A stretch of 23,134 nt of DNA, taken from positions 1 to 23,134 of the forward strand of contig CAJNOQ010002677.1 in NCBI GenBank assembly GCA_905250885.1, given 5' to 3'. The notes beneath the pieces are model-generated. The model was not told the DNA's origin. It worked only from the letters and a program-made list of their open reading frames with translations, and did no database searches. The position numbers and the translations under genes are program-made. This document shows positions 1-9,964 of the stretch, piece after piece. Position 1 is the first letter of the stretch. The number at the start of each line of letters is the position of its first letter. The stretch comes from Didymodactylos carnosus. Its lineage: Eukaryota > Rotifera > Eurotatoria > Philodinida > Philodinidae.

Positions 1-15
1 GTGTGTGTGTGTGTG
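1..15. repeat. (GT)n microsatellite, cut by window edge
   Basis: Uninterrupted GT dinucleotides run from the first base of the window, so the true length is unknown. Confidence 0.8.
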
Positions 16-114
16 CACAACTACCGTTTTGATCAATTTTCGTACTAGAAAATAAATGCTAGCTCTAAGAGCTATAGAGATATGATAGATCTCTCTAGAG
101 CTCAAGCTTTAGTC

Positions 115-133
115 TGTTGTTGTTGTTGTTGTT
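115..133. repeat. (TGT)n microsatellite
   Basis: About six perfect TGT trinucleotide units. No reading frame around it looks coding. Confidence 0.8.
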
Positions 134-1845
134 CTAATGCATGTGCAGTGACTTCGTAATGACGTGAAATGAATTTGTGTGTTAAGATCATTGTAATTAG
201 CATCTATAGTATGAGCGTTCTTTAATTGCAAGATGATGATTCCACTCATCAGTTAGTCTCGTTATGATTTTTCACGAACTGTATTATTTGAAATTGAAAA
301 GTACGCAGGATATCTAATAGAGTGGATATCAACAAGAGAGGTAGTCTAGTTGAGAATTTTCATCGAAGGACCATTGTAGAAGCGATTGTTTTTGTTATTA
401 AGGATCCCCCCCTTACAAATTAACTCCAACAGCGTACATACGCTCTTGACGAAATTTTGCACAAATGTCAGGGACACTGAGTTACGGGAATGAATTTTTT
501 TTGTCTTCAAGTCTTATCGTTTAGAAGTTTTCCAGAGGTCAAGGTTCACGAAAGGATGCTGAGGTATTTTCGAAGATGTTGTAATACATTTCAGCTAGAG
601 AGTGCGGGTTTGTTTTAGGTTAAACTAGGTGTCTAACTGTATAGATTGATCGGTGCCGATGTTGCAATTAAGCCATTATTCTTTATGTAGGCCACGAACA
701 ACCTCAAAAACCCGAAAAATACTTCTTGGTTATCTAGAAAACCTCAATTTAACAAAAAATCAAGGCCTAGTTGGAAATCGGCGTTGGTCAGCCTAAGTAG
801 TTAAGTGTGTAGTTTAAAGTAGAGCTGTCTAGCTAGGAATATATTAAAAGGTCTTGTGAAGTAATTCAGGTGTAACTCCCATGTAGAGAAAACGCACTGT
901 ATTAAACACTATAAAGTGCTCAATTTTAGCACTTGTAGGAAAATGGTTGTTACTTTTTGACGCAAGGTCATTCAGAGTTGTGCAAGGTCTTATTTTTATC
1001 AGAAAAGTTTGCTCTACAAATCTACGCGTTCAGAAAAAAAGTTAATTACATAAGTATCCAGGAAAAAGCTATTGTTTGAAGACTCGGTTTTCGAGGCTCC
1101 TAGAAATCTTGCTCGAAAGCCGCGGAAAATCACTTCTGTAACCGAAAGCGATACAGATTCTGTAGTAGACATTTCAACCTATCTTTCCATGTGCTTATCT
1201 CAAAAGCGATCTTTTTGACCGAGAATCAGCATTTCTGAAGGGGGCTCTTAAGAAGTTTTCGGTACATAATTTCTTTAGGATACTAGATTAGCACTCTCAT
1301 ACATATTTGTTGCTACTTGTTAGTCGGTTTTCTGAAAAAACGAAATTTTCGCATGTTTTTGTCGGCTTAAAAGCTACTGGTAATAGCGTCGCATGAAACC
1401 CTGTCGACTGATGTGAGCAAATTCAAGCAAGGTGCTCTGACTGACCTTAAGAAACTAATTTTTTTCAATGCGTTGTTTCTTTTTATTGCAATCAACATTT
1501 GCGATATGAACAGTCCAATTAAGTTATAGTTATAAATTGTAATAAAGAAAAATCAAATGTCCGTGAAGGTTACCCACTGTAGAGTAATGTTACAGCAGTG
1601 TGTGTCGAATGCCTGATGAGTTTATGTGTAGTTACAACCATAATGTTGTTAGTTGCGAATGTAAGCGTGTCACTATGTCGCATGGCAAAAGCGTTGCGCA
1701 CTCAAAAAGCCAATATAAGTTTATTCCGAATAATTCGTAACACATCAATTTAATTTACAGGAAAGTAAAACCTATAGACATAATGTGACTTCTGTACAAT
1801 ATTCACAAAAAACAAGTACTTTACACTCCTCTCTTCCTACTAGTA
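134..1845. other. no gene seen
   Basis: This stretch of about 1.7 kb is AT-rich and broken by stops in all six frames. I recognised no protein family, RNA gene or transposon end in it. It lies beyond the 3' end of the GCNA-like gene on the minus strand and could be intergenic DNA or old repeat sequence. Confidence 0.5.
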
Positions 1846-2215
1846 CTAGTAAATTTGTAATTTTTCAAAATTTAATGTTGTACTAACAAGCCCATTATTT
1901 TCATCATTGGGGTTTTTATTTATATTTTTTGGTGATGCTTTATAAGCTTCACTTAATTGTTTCATTAGCAAAGGTGTTGATAATTGAGGGTTTGATTGTT
2001 TAAATTTATGAAAATTTTCTTTAACAAATAAATTATATTTATTCGGTGTACGTAATGGTTGATCAAGTTATTTTGTTTGAATGATAATTCCACTTTCACC
2101 GTTACTACTCACATTTAATTTTCGACTTTTAACATTCATTAACAATTCAAATTTACTCATACAACGGCCGCAATGGTCAGAATCAATGTTCAAAGATTTT
2201 GTATGACGAGATACC
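1846..2215 (-). pseudogene. GCNA/SprT-like protease, last exon with in-frame stop
   Basis: The exon follows a TTTCTAG acceptor and starts with RHTKSLN and the second zinc-ribbon pair CGRC, then FELLMNVKSRKL. A TAA at 2068-2070 interrupts the frame. The same frame continues for another 73 codons with the typical GCNA C-terminal HMG-box-like motif (TPNKYNLFVKENF, then QLSTPLLMKQLSEAYK) to a TAG at 1846-1848. All protease and zinc-ribbon ligands lie before the stop, so a shortened protein could in principle be made without the HMG-like tail. The clean conservation after the stop suggests that the stop is recent, or is a sequencing error. Calling it a pseudogene is my inference. Confidence 0.75.
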
Positions 2216-2426
2216 CTAGAAAGCAAAAACAGAACTTAGAAGTTAAAGAAAGAGATTAAAACACCTTGTAGTACGCTGTTTGGGAGAATGGTGAAAGGAC
2301 TCGATGGTCACAGGGTTCACTGGCAATCTTTTACCTCCTTGTAGCATCAAAAACTGTTCATAAACGCCCAAAAAGATCTCATTTTTCGAAGAATTTTAGA
2401 CACTGTATTGATATCGAATAACTTAC

Positions 2427-2534
2427 TCATATTTACAGTTTGTACAACGATAGATGTATTTATAAAATACTTTATATGTGTGCGTCACTTTAATCTTTGG
2501 TAATGTGGGATAGATTTTTGCAACTAATTTTGTC
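2427..2534 (-). pseudogene. GCNA/SprT-like protease, middle exon
   Basis: A 108-nt exon encodes the end of the SprT domain (KIYPTLP) and the first cysteine pair of the zinc ribbon (CTNC). It begins in phase 2 after the 55-nt intron and ends in phase 2 at a GTAAGT donor (2426). The following intron (2216-2426, 211 nt) is longer than the first. Confidence 0.85.
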
Positions 2535-2589
2535 CTAGAAAGAATAAATGAAATTAGACATAGTAGCATTGTTGTAAAAAAGCTCTTAC
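2535..2589 (-). other. 55-nt intron of the GCNA-like gene
   Basis: A GTAAGA donor and a TTCTTTCTAG acceptor are present. Removing 55 nt restores WTKLVAKIYPTLP across the junction, which is the conserved continuation of the SprT domain. Confidence 0.85.
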
Positions 2590-2794
2590 CAATTTTGCCA
2601 CAATACACCATGATTATGGGCAAAAACATTATCGATTAAAAATACTGCTGCATGGCATAATTCATGAATTAATGTATCACGACATCGTTCAGGTGTGTCA
2701 CACACTTTTTCTGATAATGTTATCAGTACATCTTTCACGGAGTTTTTGGTTGAACAATGACCAGCTGTAGTTGTTAAACGAGAAGTTAAAGAAA
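2590..2794 (-). pseudogene. GCNA/SprT-like protease, exon with HExxH motif (5' end uncertain)
   Basis: This exon encodes the catalytic core of a SprT-like zinc metalloprotease (Spartan/GCNA group), nuclear proteases that cut DNA-protein crosslinks. The translation contains RLTTTAGHC, then LSEKVCDTPERCRDTLIHEL, with the HELCH (HExxH) zinc site followed by a downstream NHGVLW that carries the third zinc histidine. These are the diagnostic landmarks of the family in the right order and spacing. The donor at 2589 (GTAAGA) splits a Trp codon and joins the next exon in frame. The upstream boundary is a guess: the frame is open only to 2810, where an in-frame TGA lies. Earlier exons were not found. 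The 96-bp inverted repeat starting at 2887 may separate them from this part. Confidence 0.8.
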
Positions 2795-2886
2795 CTTGAT
2801 AGAGTAACAGTCAAAAACGGTTAGAAGATGCATTTCTGATTGTTTAGAATATTCCGCATTTTGATTTTCGCTCATCCCTCAATAAC

Positions 2887-2982
2887 TTCGCATTTTTTAT
2901 CGAAGGGTCTGATAAAATCATTTTAAGATTCAATCAAACTTTTGTATTTGATGATGTAGAATAGTCGAACTCTAAATAGTGC
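2887..2982 (+). repeat. left arm of 96-bp inverted repeat
   Basis: This arm pairs without gaps to the reverse complement of 5940-6035, with five mismatches in 96 positions. The outer end begins TTCGCATTTTT. Similarity stops sharply on the outside. It is a candidate terminal inverted repeat of a 3.15-kb element. I found no target-site duplication. Confidence 0.85.
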
Positions 2983-3721
2983 GAATGGCACCTTATTACT
3001 ATTATTACTTTATTCATTATTTATTACTTTAATTACTTATTATTTGGAATTGTAAATCAAAGCCCGGAAGATTGAACTCATTACTCCCTATTTCAAAAGC
3101 ATTTTTTTTGGTACTCTGGCAACCTTATCTTCGAAAGATTTACGTGGTACACTGGGATCAGAAAAGCTCTTATCTTATGTCTTGAAGTCTTGGCTACACA
3201 AAAGTGAAAATCACAACTCTATTTCTTTTTATTCGGAAGTTATTAAGAAAATGAGCGAGGACACGTTATGGAACAGATAGTAGAAATCGTGTAAATACCA
3301 GAACAAAATCTGGTAGTGATAATTGTTCTGAAATACGTTCGTCTGTTTGTCTTAAACATATTGTACTAACGTCTAATGTTTTACTTTATATTCGGAAGAG
3401 GAAACTTCGCAAGGCATTGATAAGGAATCATCCTTATCATCAGTGACAGTTTGACGGATTTTAGCAGAGGCAAAAACCAAAAATATGACTGTTTTTTGAG
3501 TCATTTATGCAGTTAAATAGATTATACATAAGAGGTTCACTTTTTGGTGGTAGTCCAAAATCCTCGTCGTGATTATCAGATGTGATTCTTGTTGTTGTTC
3601 TTGCCGTTAGAAAAACTATTGATCTTTCAGCCGGATGTTGAACCGCACTTTTAAACATTGGGCATGGATCATCACTCTGTGCAGAAGCCGTGTATGATCT
3701 CAGATTATCCGACATAGGGGA

Positions 3722-4068
3722 CAATAGCGAGCTCTAGCACCATGTCTCGCCAGTTTCACTCGCAAAGCATCATGCCAAACCCTGTCAAAGTGTCAAATGC
3801 AGATAAAAAATCCCCACATAGCAAGAGACTGTATCGGTTGGTTGGGAGAGACATTCGGACTTGTTCAGAAATGGATAAAACGCGAGTCTGAAGACAAATT
3901 TCTGGTTGAAAGCCGAACTGAACGTCAAGAGTCAGCCTCTTGCGTCTCATCCAATTCTGAAGTCGTGGATGAAACGCCCTCTCGCACAACTTCCCTATGG
4001 CATTCAAGAAAAGAAAAATGGGTCTTAACTCACTAACCGAAGGAAAATGACCGTTTTCCGATAAGAAA
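3722..4068 (-). pseudogene. non-LTR retrotransposon reverse transcriptase fragment, frameshifted
   Basis: This is a piece of a LINE-type reverse transcriptase (jockey/CR1-like appearance). Landmarks seen are RPIFLFLNAIGKLCER (the motif around RT block 2), then QFGF, a QTRVLSISEQVR helix, and the block containing the first catalytic aspartate, here GDFLSAFD. After that point the frame breaks: the conserved RVWHDALRVKL continuation lies in another frame near 3722-3785. The YxDD region, endonuclease and 3' tail are missing. It is a dead 5'- and 3'-truncated copy. The flanking stretch 3461-3724 stays open on the same strand but shows no recognisable domain. Confidence 0.7.
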
Positions 4069-4538
4069 AAAAGACAAGCAAGTTTAAAACAACTCGGAGA
4101 CGAATTATACATAAATAAGCGATTAAACAAAACCTGTGTTCAAAACCTTGCGTAATTCACTTTGTACTTCTTCTTTAGTCTCCTTCAGTAATTTCTTGAC
4201 TGGAAAAGAAAATGTTCGTGATAATGGTCAGACAGTCATTGGGCGGGATCTGACAAAAGTTCATTCTCGAGTGTTTAGCCTTTTATCGGCGGTGCATTTG
4301 TTGAAAATGTTTTGTTGTGTATTTCCAAAAATAAGATACATCGAGAGAAGAACAATGGTTTAAAAATTCAAATATTGCTGCGTTCGACGATTTTCGACTG
4401 AAGTAGAAACGTAATGTTGCTGCTCGAAATAAAAGTCGTTAGTCTCAACTGCTTTTCATGTGGTACGATAATACTTATTTCGTAGTTTATAAAGACTTAA
4501 AACCTCGTTTTTCCAATAACCGGATGGAAGTGATCGGC

Positions 4539-4546
4539 GATACAAA
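4539..4546. repeat. 8-bp target-site duplication, left copy
   Basis: GATACAAA directly precedes the MITE and is repeated exactly at 5089-5096. Confidence 0.85.
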
Positions 4547-5088
4547 TAGGCATGCACCGGTTTCGGTTAACCGAAACCGATCATAACCGAAACCGAACAT
4601 AATAGAAACCGATCATAATAGAAACTGATCAAGACGGTCTTGCTTGACAAGGCCGGCTTTGTAAAAACTAAATTTTATTTTCTTGGTATTTTTTTCAGCC
4701 AAGTGAAGAAGGAAAAATAAATATTTCAACAAGGAATTCAGTCGGTTTAGATATATGCGTAAGAAAGCATAGAAAAGAACAAAAGATGAACAAAATGAAG
4801 TATATTTTGATCAGCTGGTAACAGAAACGTCTAACAATATAGTGATGTCAGAAATAAAGTACTAGGTTTTCGTTTAACAAAACCAAAAATATATCAGACA
4901 ACAAACAGATAGTACAAGGTTAGAAAAGAATGATAGTCTGCTGCTGTTATAATGATATTGCGTTAATCCAACCTGAGTTATATGACCTCTTCCAAAAGCA
5001 ACGTTGAGACTACGTCTTCTTCACCCGCTTCTATCCATTATGATCGGTTTCGGTTATTCGGTTAAAAACCGAAACCGGTGCATGCCTA
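4547..5088. mobile_element. hAT-type MITE, 542 bp
   Basis: The termini are TAGGCATGCACCGG and CCGGTGCATGCCTA, perfect inverted copies that continue as GGTTTCGGTT. With one gap the similarity runs for roughly 45-60 bp. The element is flanked by an exact 8-bp duplication, GATACAAA, the length generated by hAT transposases. There is no coding capacity, so it must have been moved by a transposase encoded elsewhere. The left end also holds a perfect 20-bp palindrome (about 4560-4579) and several copies of CCGAAACCGA-like units. The empty site can be read directly from the flanks. Confidence 0.9.
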
Positions 5089-5096
5089 GATACAAA
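5089..5096. repeat. 8-bp target-site duplication, right copy
   Basis: An exact copy of 4539-4546, immediately after the right terminus of the MITE. Confidence 0.85.
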
Positions 5097-5939
5097 TCGA
5101 CAGGAATAACGCGAAAAACAAGAGCTAAAAGAGAACCTAAATACTTCCGCAAATTCTTCGCTGGAAATTTGATAAATTAGATGATTAAAGTAATAAATAA
5201 TACGTAAATGAATGAATTTATTTTGTAAAGAACACATGGAAATTACAAGAAAGCTAATGCTTATTTAAATGTAACACCAGATAAAATAAAAGCTCATACT
5301 CACACACACGTAAAACTAAAGTAAAGTAAATTAAAGTAATAACAATTAACAAACAAGTTTTCATAATATCAAGCACTATGGTATAGATTCACTACAAACG
5401 ATACCACGTGACGATTAATTATCTGATAGGTAAAACGATAGAGTTTTCTAAGAAATATACTCATTTTGTACCACTGATTATAGGATAACTAAAGCAAATA
5501 TCCGAAAACTAACGATAGTTGTGTTATGTACGACTCTTCTACTTTCGAATCATCTTTTTCTCAAATCTGTACGATCAGACATAACCGAGAACGGTGGGCA
5601 GAAAAAACGCTCTCGAGGTGTAGGGAAAGAACTAGATGCCAACTACCCTACGGGCAGATTGGAAACCCTACCGAGTGAAACATATCTTAGAAACATTTTA
5701 GACATCGCTTGGATCCCTTAAATACGATTAGAACACTGCAGTGCTCTAGTAGTAAACATATGATGCATTCTATTGGTAGTAGTTTCAGACTATGAATGCA
5801 TCAAACTATGCAGAAGTATAGACTGATAAGTAGCACGTGACTACTTAGTGAATCACTCTACACTATTCACACTGAAGTTTTATATAGTTAAGATGAAACA
5901 CTATGTTCACTCAATCGGCTTAATAACAAGATATCATTA

Positions 5940-6035
5940 GCACTATTTAGAGTTCGACTATTCTACATCATCAAACACAAAAATTTGATTGAATCTTAAA
6001 ATAATTTTATCGGACCCTTCGATGAAAAATGCGAA
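5940..6035 (-). repeat. right arm of 96-bp inverted repeat
   Basis: This is the inverted partner of 2887-2982, about 95% identical. The enclosed 2957 bp holds a non-LTR reverse transcriptase remnant and a hAT-type MITE. Neither has an obvious link to these ends. Confidence 0.85.
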
Positions 6036-6942
6036 TTTTAATTTACAACTGTTTCTCTCTTGTAGGTACATAAATTCAAATATATTTGCAATCAAGAAGA
6101 AAAAGCTGATACATAATGCTAGTTAATGTCAACTTAATATAGTTTAATGGTAGGGTGAGGGTGGGAGTGTTTGACAATTAATAATAAATCGAAGAAGAAG
6201 AGAATCAAAACAGAAAGAAAGAAAAGAAAAGACTTCCCAGATTTTTGATTTTTTAATGTTTTTGTGTACTGAGAGAAGCACGAGAGATGAAATTAAGCGC
6301 AAGGGACAGAAAAAGAATGTTACTTGAATAAATAATATTGAAAAAAGGTTTTTTGTAATTTTTGTTTTTATTTTCAATAGAAAAATATATATTTTGTAAA
6401 AACGACGAGGAATTTAAAAAAACAGAAAATGGAAAGTGTACTCACCAGAATTTAAACGCGTTTCGAATTATCTTTATCAGTAAATGCCTTTTTTCATTAT
6501 TATTTATTGAAGCAACTATATCTAGTCATCTAACTGTAACCACATAAAATAATAAGTTGTTAGTAAACTTATAGTCAGTCCTTCAGGTTCATGAATAGAT
6601 ACGATACTTTTATCAGGTATTGCATATCAACATTTCTAATAAACTATGGTAAAAAATACAGACTTCAGAATTGAATTGTCGATAGTCGATTTTATAGTAT
6701 GGCACTATTTTTGGAATGACTACATGTCAAAGAGTTTAAACAAAGCAAAAGCTTCGAAAAGCTCAAATCAAGAATCAAACATGAATCGTCAATGTTATGT
6801 AACACTGCACTAGACTATCTGAACTGTTACCTCTGAACAATTTAAATTCATAATCATGTTAAGTACAAGGATAATACGAAAAAAGCATTTGGCTCAACTT
6901 TTAGTCTTAAAGATTCGACTATGTACATACGTTTGAATGTCA
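6036..6942. other. no gene seen
   Basis: AT-rich spacer between the inverted-repeat region and the 3' end of the Mesh-like gene. It includes a purine-rich run near 6180-6235 (GAAGAAG/GAAAGAAA units). I recognised no coding or RNA feature. Confidence 0.5.
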
Positions 6943-6948
6943 TTTATT
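6943..6948 (-). promoter_or_regulatory. candidate polyadenylation signal AATAAA for the Mesh-like gene
   Basis: AATAAA on the minus strand, about 90 nt after the TAA stop at 7037. The position is suitable, but the hexamer is common in AT-rich DNA. Confidence 0.45.
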
Positions 6949-7036
6949 AAAACATTCTTAGTAATCCTTGTCTAGTATAAAGATATTCTTGCTCGAGATA
7001 AATTATCGAGAGTACAAAAATGTGTATTACACACGT

Positions 7037-8694
7037 TTAAATGTAGTAAAAAAACAGGAGCGTTAATAATACCAAAAATAAGCCGTTATTGTAATGACCG
7101 ATTGGTGCATCGCTATGTGTACTTAATTGATTTACTGCTGTAACATTTTCCCCTTCAGATATCGTTGTGACTAATGGCGTTGCTATTGGCACATTTGACG
7201 TCAGAATTGTAATCTCGTCGTTTGTTGTAATTACGGCAAAATCAGGCGTTGTTAGTTGACTTTGAAACTCGACGAACTCAGCAAATTCTTTCCATTCTTG
7301 GATATTTGATTGAAAATTTGTGTGCATTTCGCTCATTGTGACATCATTTGTAATTAAAATATCGTAAACACATTGGCGTTGAATCACTGTCGATTTAAGA
7401 TGATAACAACTCTCTTCAGCCGTTGTAAATCGAGACGTATTTTGATATTTTTGGAATAGCTTTTGTGTAAATGTTGGTCGATATGTCACATTTTGATGAT
7501 TAGCGTGTTTATCATTACTCAAATAGTAGAAGATAGACGCTCGCTCGATCGTTCGCCACGACTCACTAAATTTGAAAATAGCCTGTTCGCTACTATCCGA
7601 GTCAAGAATGGTTCCATTAGGAAAAACTAAATCATTTCTCTTGTTCATATCCATATTTCCAAGTAAACCCTGATATTGTAAATGTGGTGGTAATAATGCA
7701 AGTAGATTTAAAAAATCATATTGTTCGCAGATATGAATAATAAAACTGATATTATTTGCAAAGGTTATCTTGTATATGGTTAGATTCGATTTTGTTAGCA
7801 AGAATTGGTCATTGTCGAAATTATTCGTCGAAGGCAGAATTGGAGCTCGATCCAAATCTAGTAGACGACTGTTCACCCTTATTTCAGTGGTATTTAAAGA
7901 TGGGAATAACTCAAACTGCACTGTCGAAAAGTTCGCATTTTTTATAATAAATGCCATAATTGCTGTTGCACGATTGCTAGCTGATTCAGCATCGACTGGT
8001 TCTAGTCTCACTTGTACTTGTAAAACGGTTGTTTGAATAAGAGTGTATTCTCCGTATCCGTTGAACGTATAGTTAAAACTGTCAAGTGTCGTGAAATGGG
8101 GATCACAATTGCCACCGGTCGGACGTGGTGGTGTCGGATTTTCACACTTACCTGTGGTTGACGGTGGACGTTTACAAAAGTAATTGCCACATAAAGTCGA
8201 GGTGATCTCTTTGCAACAGGCTTCAAATGGTAGAACATCGTCTATGAAATGACCGAAATACTGACCAATGTTGAGGCCAGAACCATAATATTTATCTATA
8301 GTTCCGGCACCCTTGAAGGGATTATCTTCCCATTGACCATTATCTCGATAGCAACATTGTGCTCCAGCACCAGAAGACTCGTAACCGGCACGATAACAGC
8401 CTTTAGCGCCTTTGTGGTATGTGCAGTCTGGTGCCGAAATCGGATTACATGCACCATTCTGCTCAAATATAATATCGAATTCTGTGAACTCTTTATCGAA
8501 ACTCGGTTTAACTTCACACGGACATGGAGGTATATTATATGTAGATGCGCTTGGAATAGGCTGTCGATTCGTCCACCGAATATAAAAGTCTGCATTTAGT
8601 GAATTTTTATAATACTTATAAGCCATATGTCCACTAGCACGACCGCAAGAACGCCAAAGAGCACTCCTGTTCAAAGTATTCATAATACACGTGT
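7037..8694 (-). pseudogene. Mesh-like protein, AMOP + VWD + C-terminal anchor segment
   Basis: This is the distal part of a NIDO-AMOP-VWD cell-surface protein (family of insect Mesh, vertebrate MUC4 and SUSD2). Counting from the Met at 8683, residues about 10-165 form an AMOP domain with CPC, CTYHKGAKGCYR and AGAQCCYRDNGQW, closing at ACCKEI. Residues about 190-380 form a von Willebrand D domain starting NCDPHFTTLDSFNYTFNG and containing QGLLGNMDMNKRND and FSESW. The last 20 residues are hydrophobic and end the protein without a cytoplasmic tail, which fits a GPI-anchor signal better than the transmembrane tail of Mesh or MUC4. No sushi domain follows VWD. The frame does not connect with the upstream segment: it is shifted by one near 8690-8694. 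Many Asn-x-Ser/Thr sites fit an extracellular protein. Confidence 0.8.
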
Positions 8695-8975
8695 TGATTG
8701 TACTTTAGATAGTTCAAAGCTTATTGTTATCATGTGAACTGTATTATCAACACTGTCAAGTTTATCAATACTCAGAACGTACTTGTAATCGACTGTATAG
8801 TTTCCAATTTCCGTTATATTAGCTTGTGTATTTAGTTCAATATGTCTAACCGTTAAATTGGTGGGTAATGTCTCATTTATGATGACAGCTCGATAATCGT
8901 ATACTACAATATCAAACAGATAATTCAATGTTAACGGATTATTTTGAAATATTAATGTAATCGTCGTGTTTTCAT
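8695..8975 (-). pseudogene. Mesh-like protein, linker between TIG-like and AMOP domains
   Basis: The reading frame here encodes HNENTTITLIFQNN, then NYLFDIVVYDY and ITEIGNYTVDYKY, a beta-rich stretch that matches the position and style of the region between the TIG-like and AMOP domains of Mesh. It is in a different frame from both neighbours. The upstream segment ends at a TAG (8981-8983) and this frame ends at a TGA (8680-8682), just inside the AMOP segment. No intron of plausible size explains either shift. Confidence 0.65.
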
Positions 8976-8980
8976 TGTGT

Positions 8981-9520
8981 CTAACGATCTATTGGTTTGT
9001 CCAATTCAGCAGAATTAACTAAAATTAATTCTAAATATTCTTCTGGCTTCAATGAAATAAATTCAGTTGTACCGCTGAGCTTACTATTACTGTCGAATGC
9101 CTTTACAGTGTTTTTTCCGGCATTCAGAAGCATTGGCATAATGCACGTAATGTACACCGACGCTACTTCACAGAAGTCGATTGTCTGTTCCTCAATCATT
9201 ACTTTGTACGTTGTTTCAGTAAAACCAACACCGTGAACTCTAACATCATATCCATCAAAAATGGATCCACGAAATGGTGTTGTTAAGAGACCTTCTTTCG
9301 TATTACAGTCGGCATTTGCAATTTGCCCTGCTGTATCGAAAATAAATTGGCCAGGAACGTTGACGTTCGAGTCATTTATTATTGAAGAAATTTGAGACGT
9401 ATAGGATTTTGGTAACACATAGAATCTTTTTCCATCACCTGAATCAAATCCTACTTGGGCATATTGTTGTGGTCTCTCGGGATGATGACCAAATGCCCAG
9501 TCGAGCTTGTAGATGCGATA
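8981..9520 (-). pseudogene. Mesh-like protein, post-NIDO and TIG-like segment
   Basis: This segment encodes LYRIYKLDWAFGHHPERP, QYAQVGFDSGDGKRF, LPKSYTSQ and NVNVPGQFIFDTAG, the block that in Mesh-type proteins closes the NIDO region (GFDxGD, LPxSxT, SNVxxPGxxxF). A TIG-like beta-sandwich follows: PFRGSIFDGYDVRVHGVGF and ITCIMPMLLNAGKNTV. The frame runs to TAG at 8981-8983, where a one-base shift is needed to continue. At its 5' end it does not join the NIDO start in frame. Confidence 0.75.
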
Positions 9521-9753
9521 CAGACCAAGCTTCTGACGGGAAATGGTCTCGGTATAAAATTGAAATTAAAATGCGTCTGAGTGGCAAACAATATGAGACC
9601 GTTCGTTTGCAGTTTGATGTCATCAAGGCGAAAATCGAAAAATGGGAACCGAACTGATGTATAGACGGGTGATGAGATATTTTCATCACCGCGAATCAAT
9701 GTCAAATCACCGTAGTCTTTTCCAAATGGTAGAAAATTTGACACTAATTCGCT
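9521..9753 (-). pseudogene. Mesh-like protein, first half of NIDO domain
   Basis: The segment encodes NFLPFGKDYGDLTLIRGDEN, then FPFFDFRLDDIKLQTNGLI and FNFIPRPFP, the classic opening of a NIDO domain (FxPFG, GD, FFG-like and NG motifs). The second half of NIDO (roughly 100 residues including the IAPFWxD-type motif) is absent. The sequence passes directly to the post-NIDO block in another frame, which implies an internal deletion or an assembly collapse. The upstream boundary probably lies at a GAAGCAG acceptor near 9750. The signal-peptide exon was not found. Confidence 0.7.
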
Positions 9754-9964
9754 TCGCACTGCTTCATAATAATAAAGAATATATAATAGTATTAACTAAA
9801 TAACAGCTTTCATGTACCAAATGTCTAGAAACTTTTAGACTGATAAATTCTTAGTTGATCGCTGTTGTAAACAATATTTCCTCGAAAAACCACTTATTTA
9901 GAGAAACGGTTTCAAATTTTGACGCCAAAACATAATATTTCATCACTGACCATTGAACATTTTC

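Noticed and set aside
60-106. Hairpin of AGCTCTA/TAGAGCT units
   Set aside because: The arms are imperfect with an interruption and no supporting context, so probably chance in low-complexity sequence.
4136-4363. 75-codon plus-strand open frame next to the reverse transcriptase
   Set aside because: No recognisable domain, no splice context, and it lies across old repeat DNA. On the opposite strand the sequence could be LINE remnant.
8249-8599. Open frames overlapping the AMOP region on the plus strand and in other minus-strand frames
   Set aside because: They are shadows of the AMOP/VWD coding sequence, which shows the family motifs.
9382-9657. 91-codon plus-strand open frame
   Set aside because: It is antisense to the NIDO and post-NIDO segments, which have clear family motifs on the minus strand.
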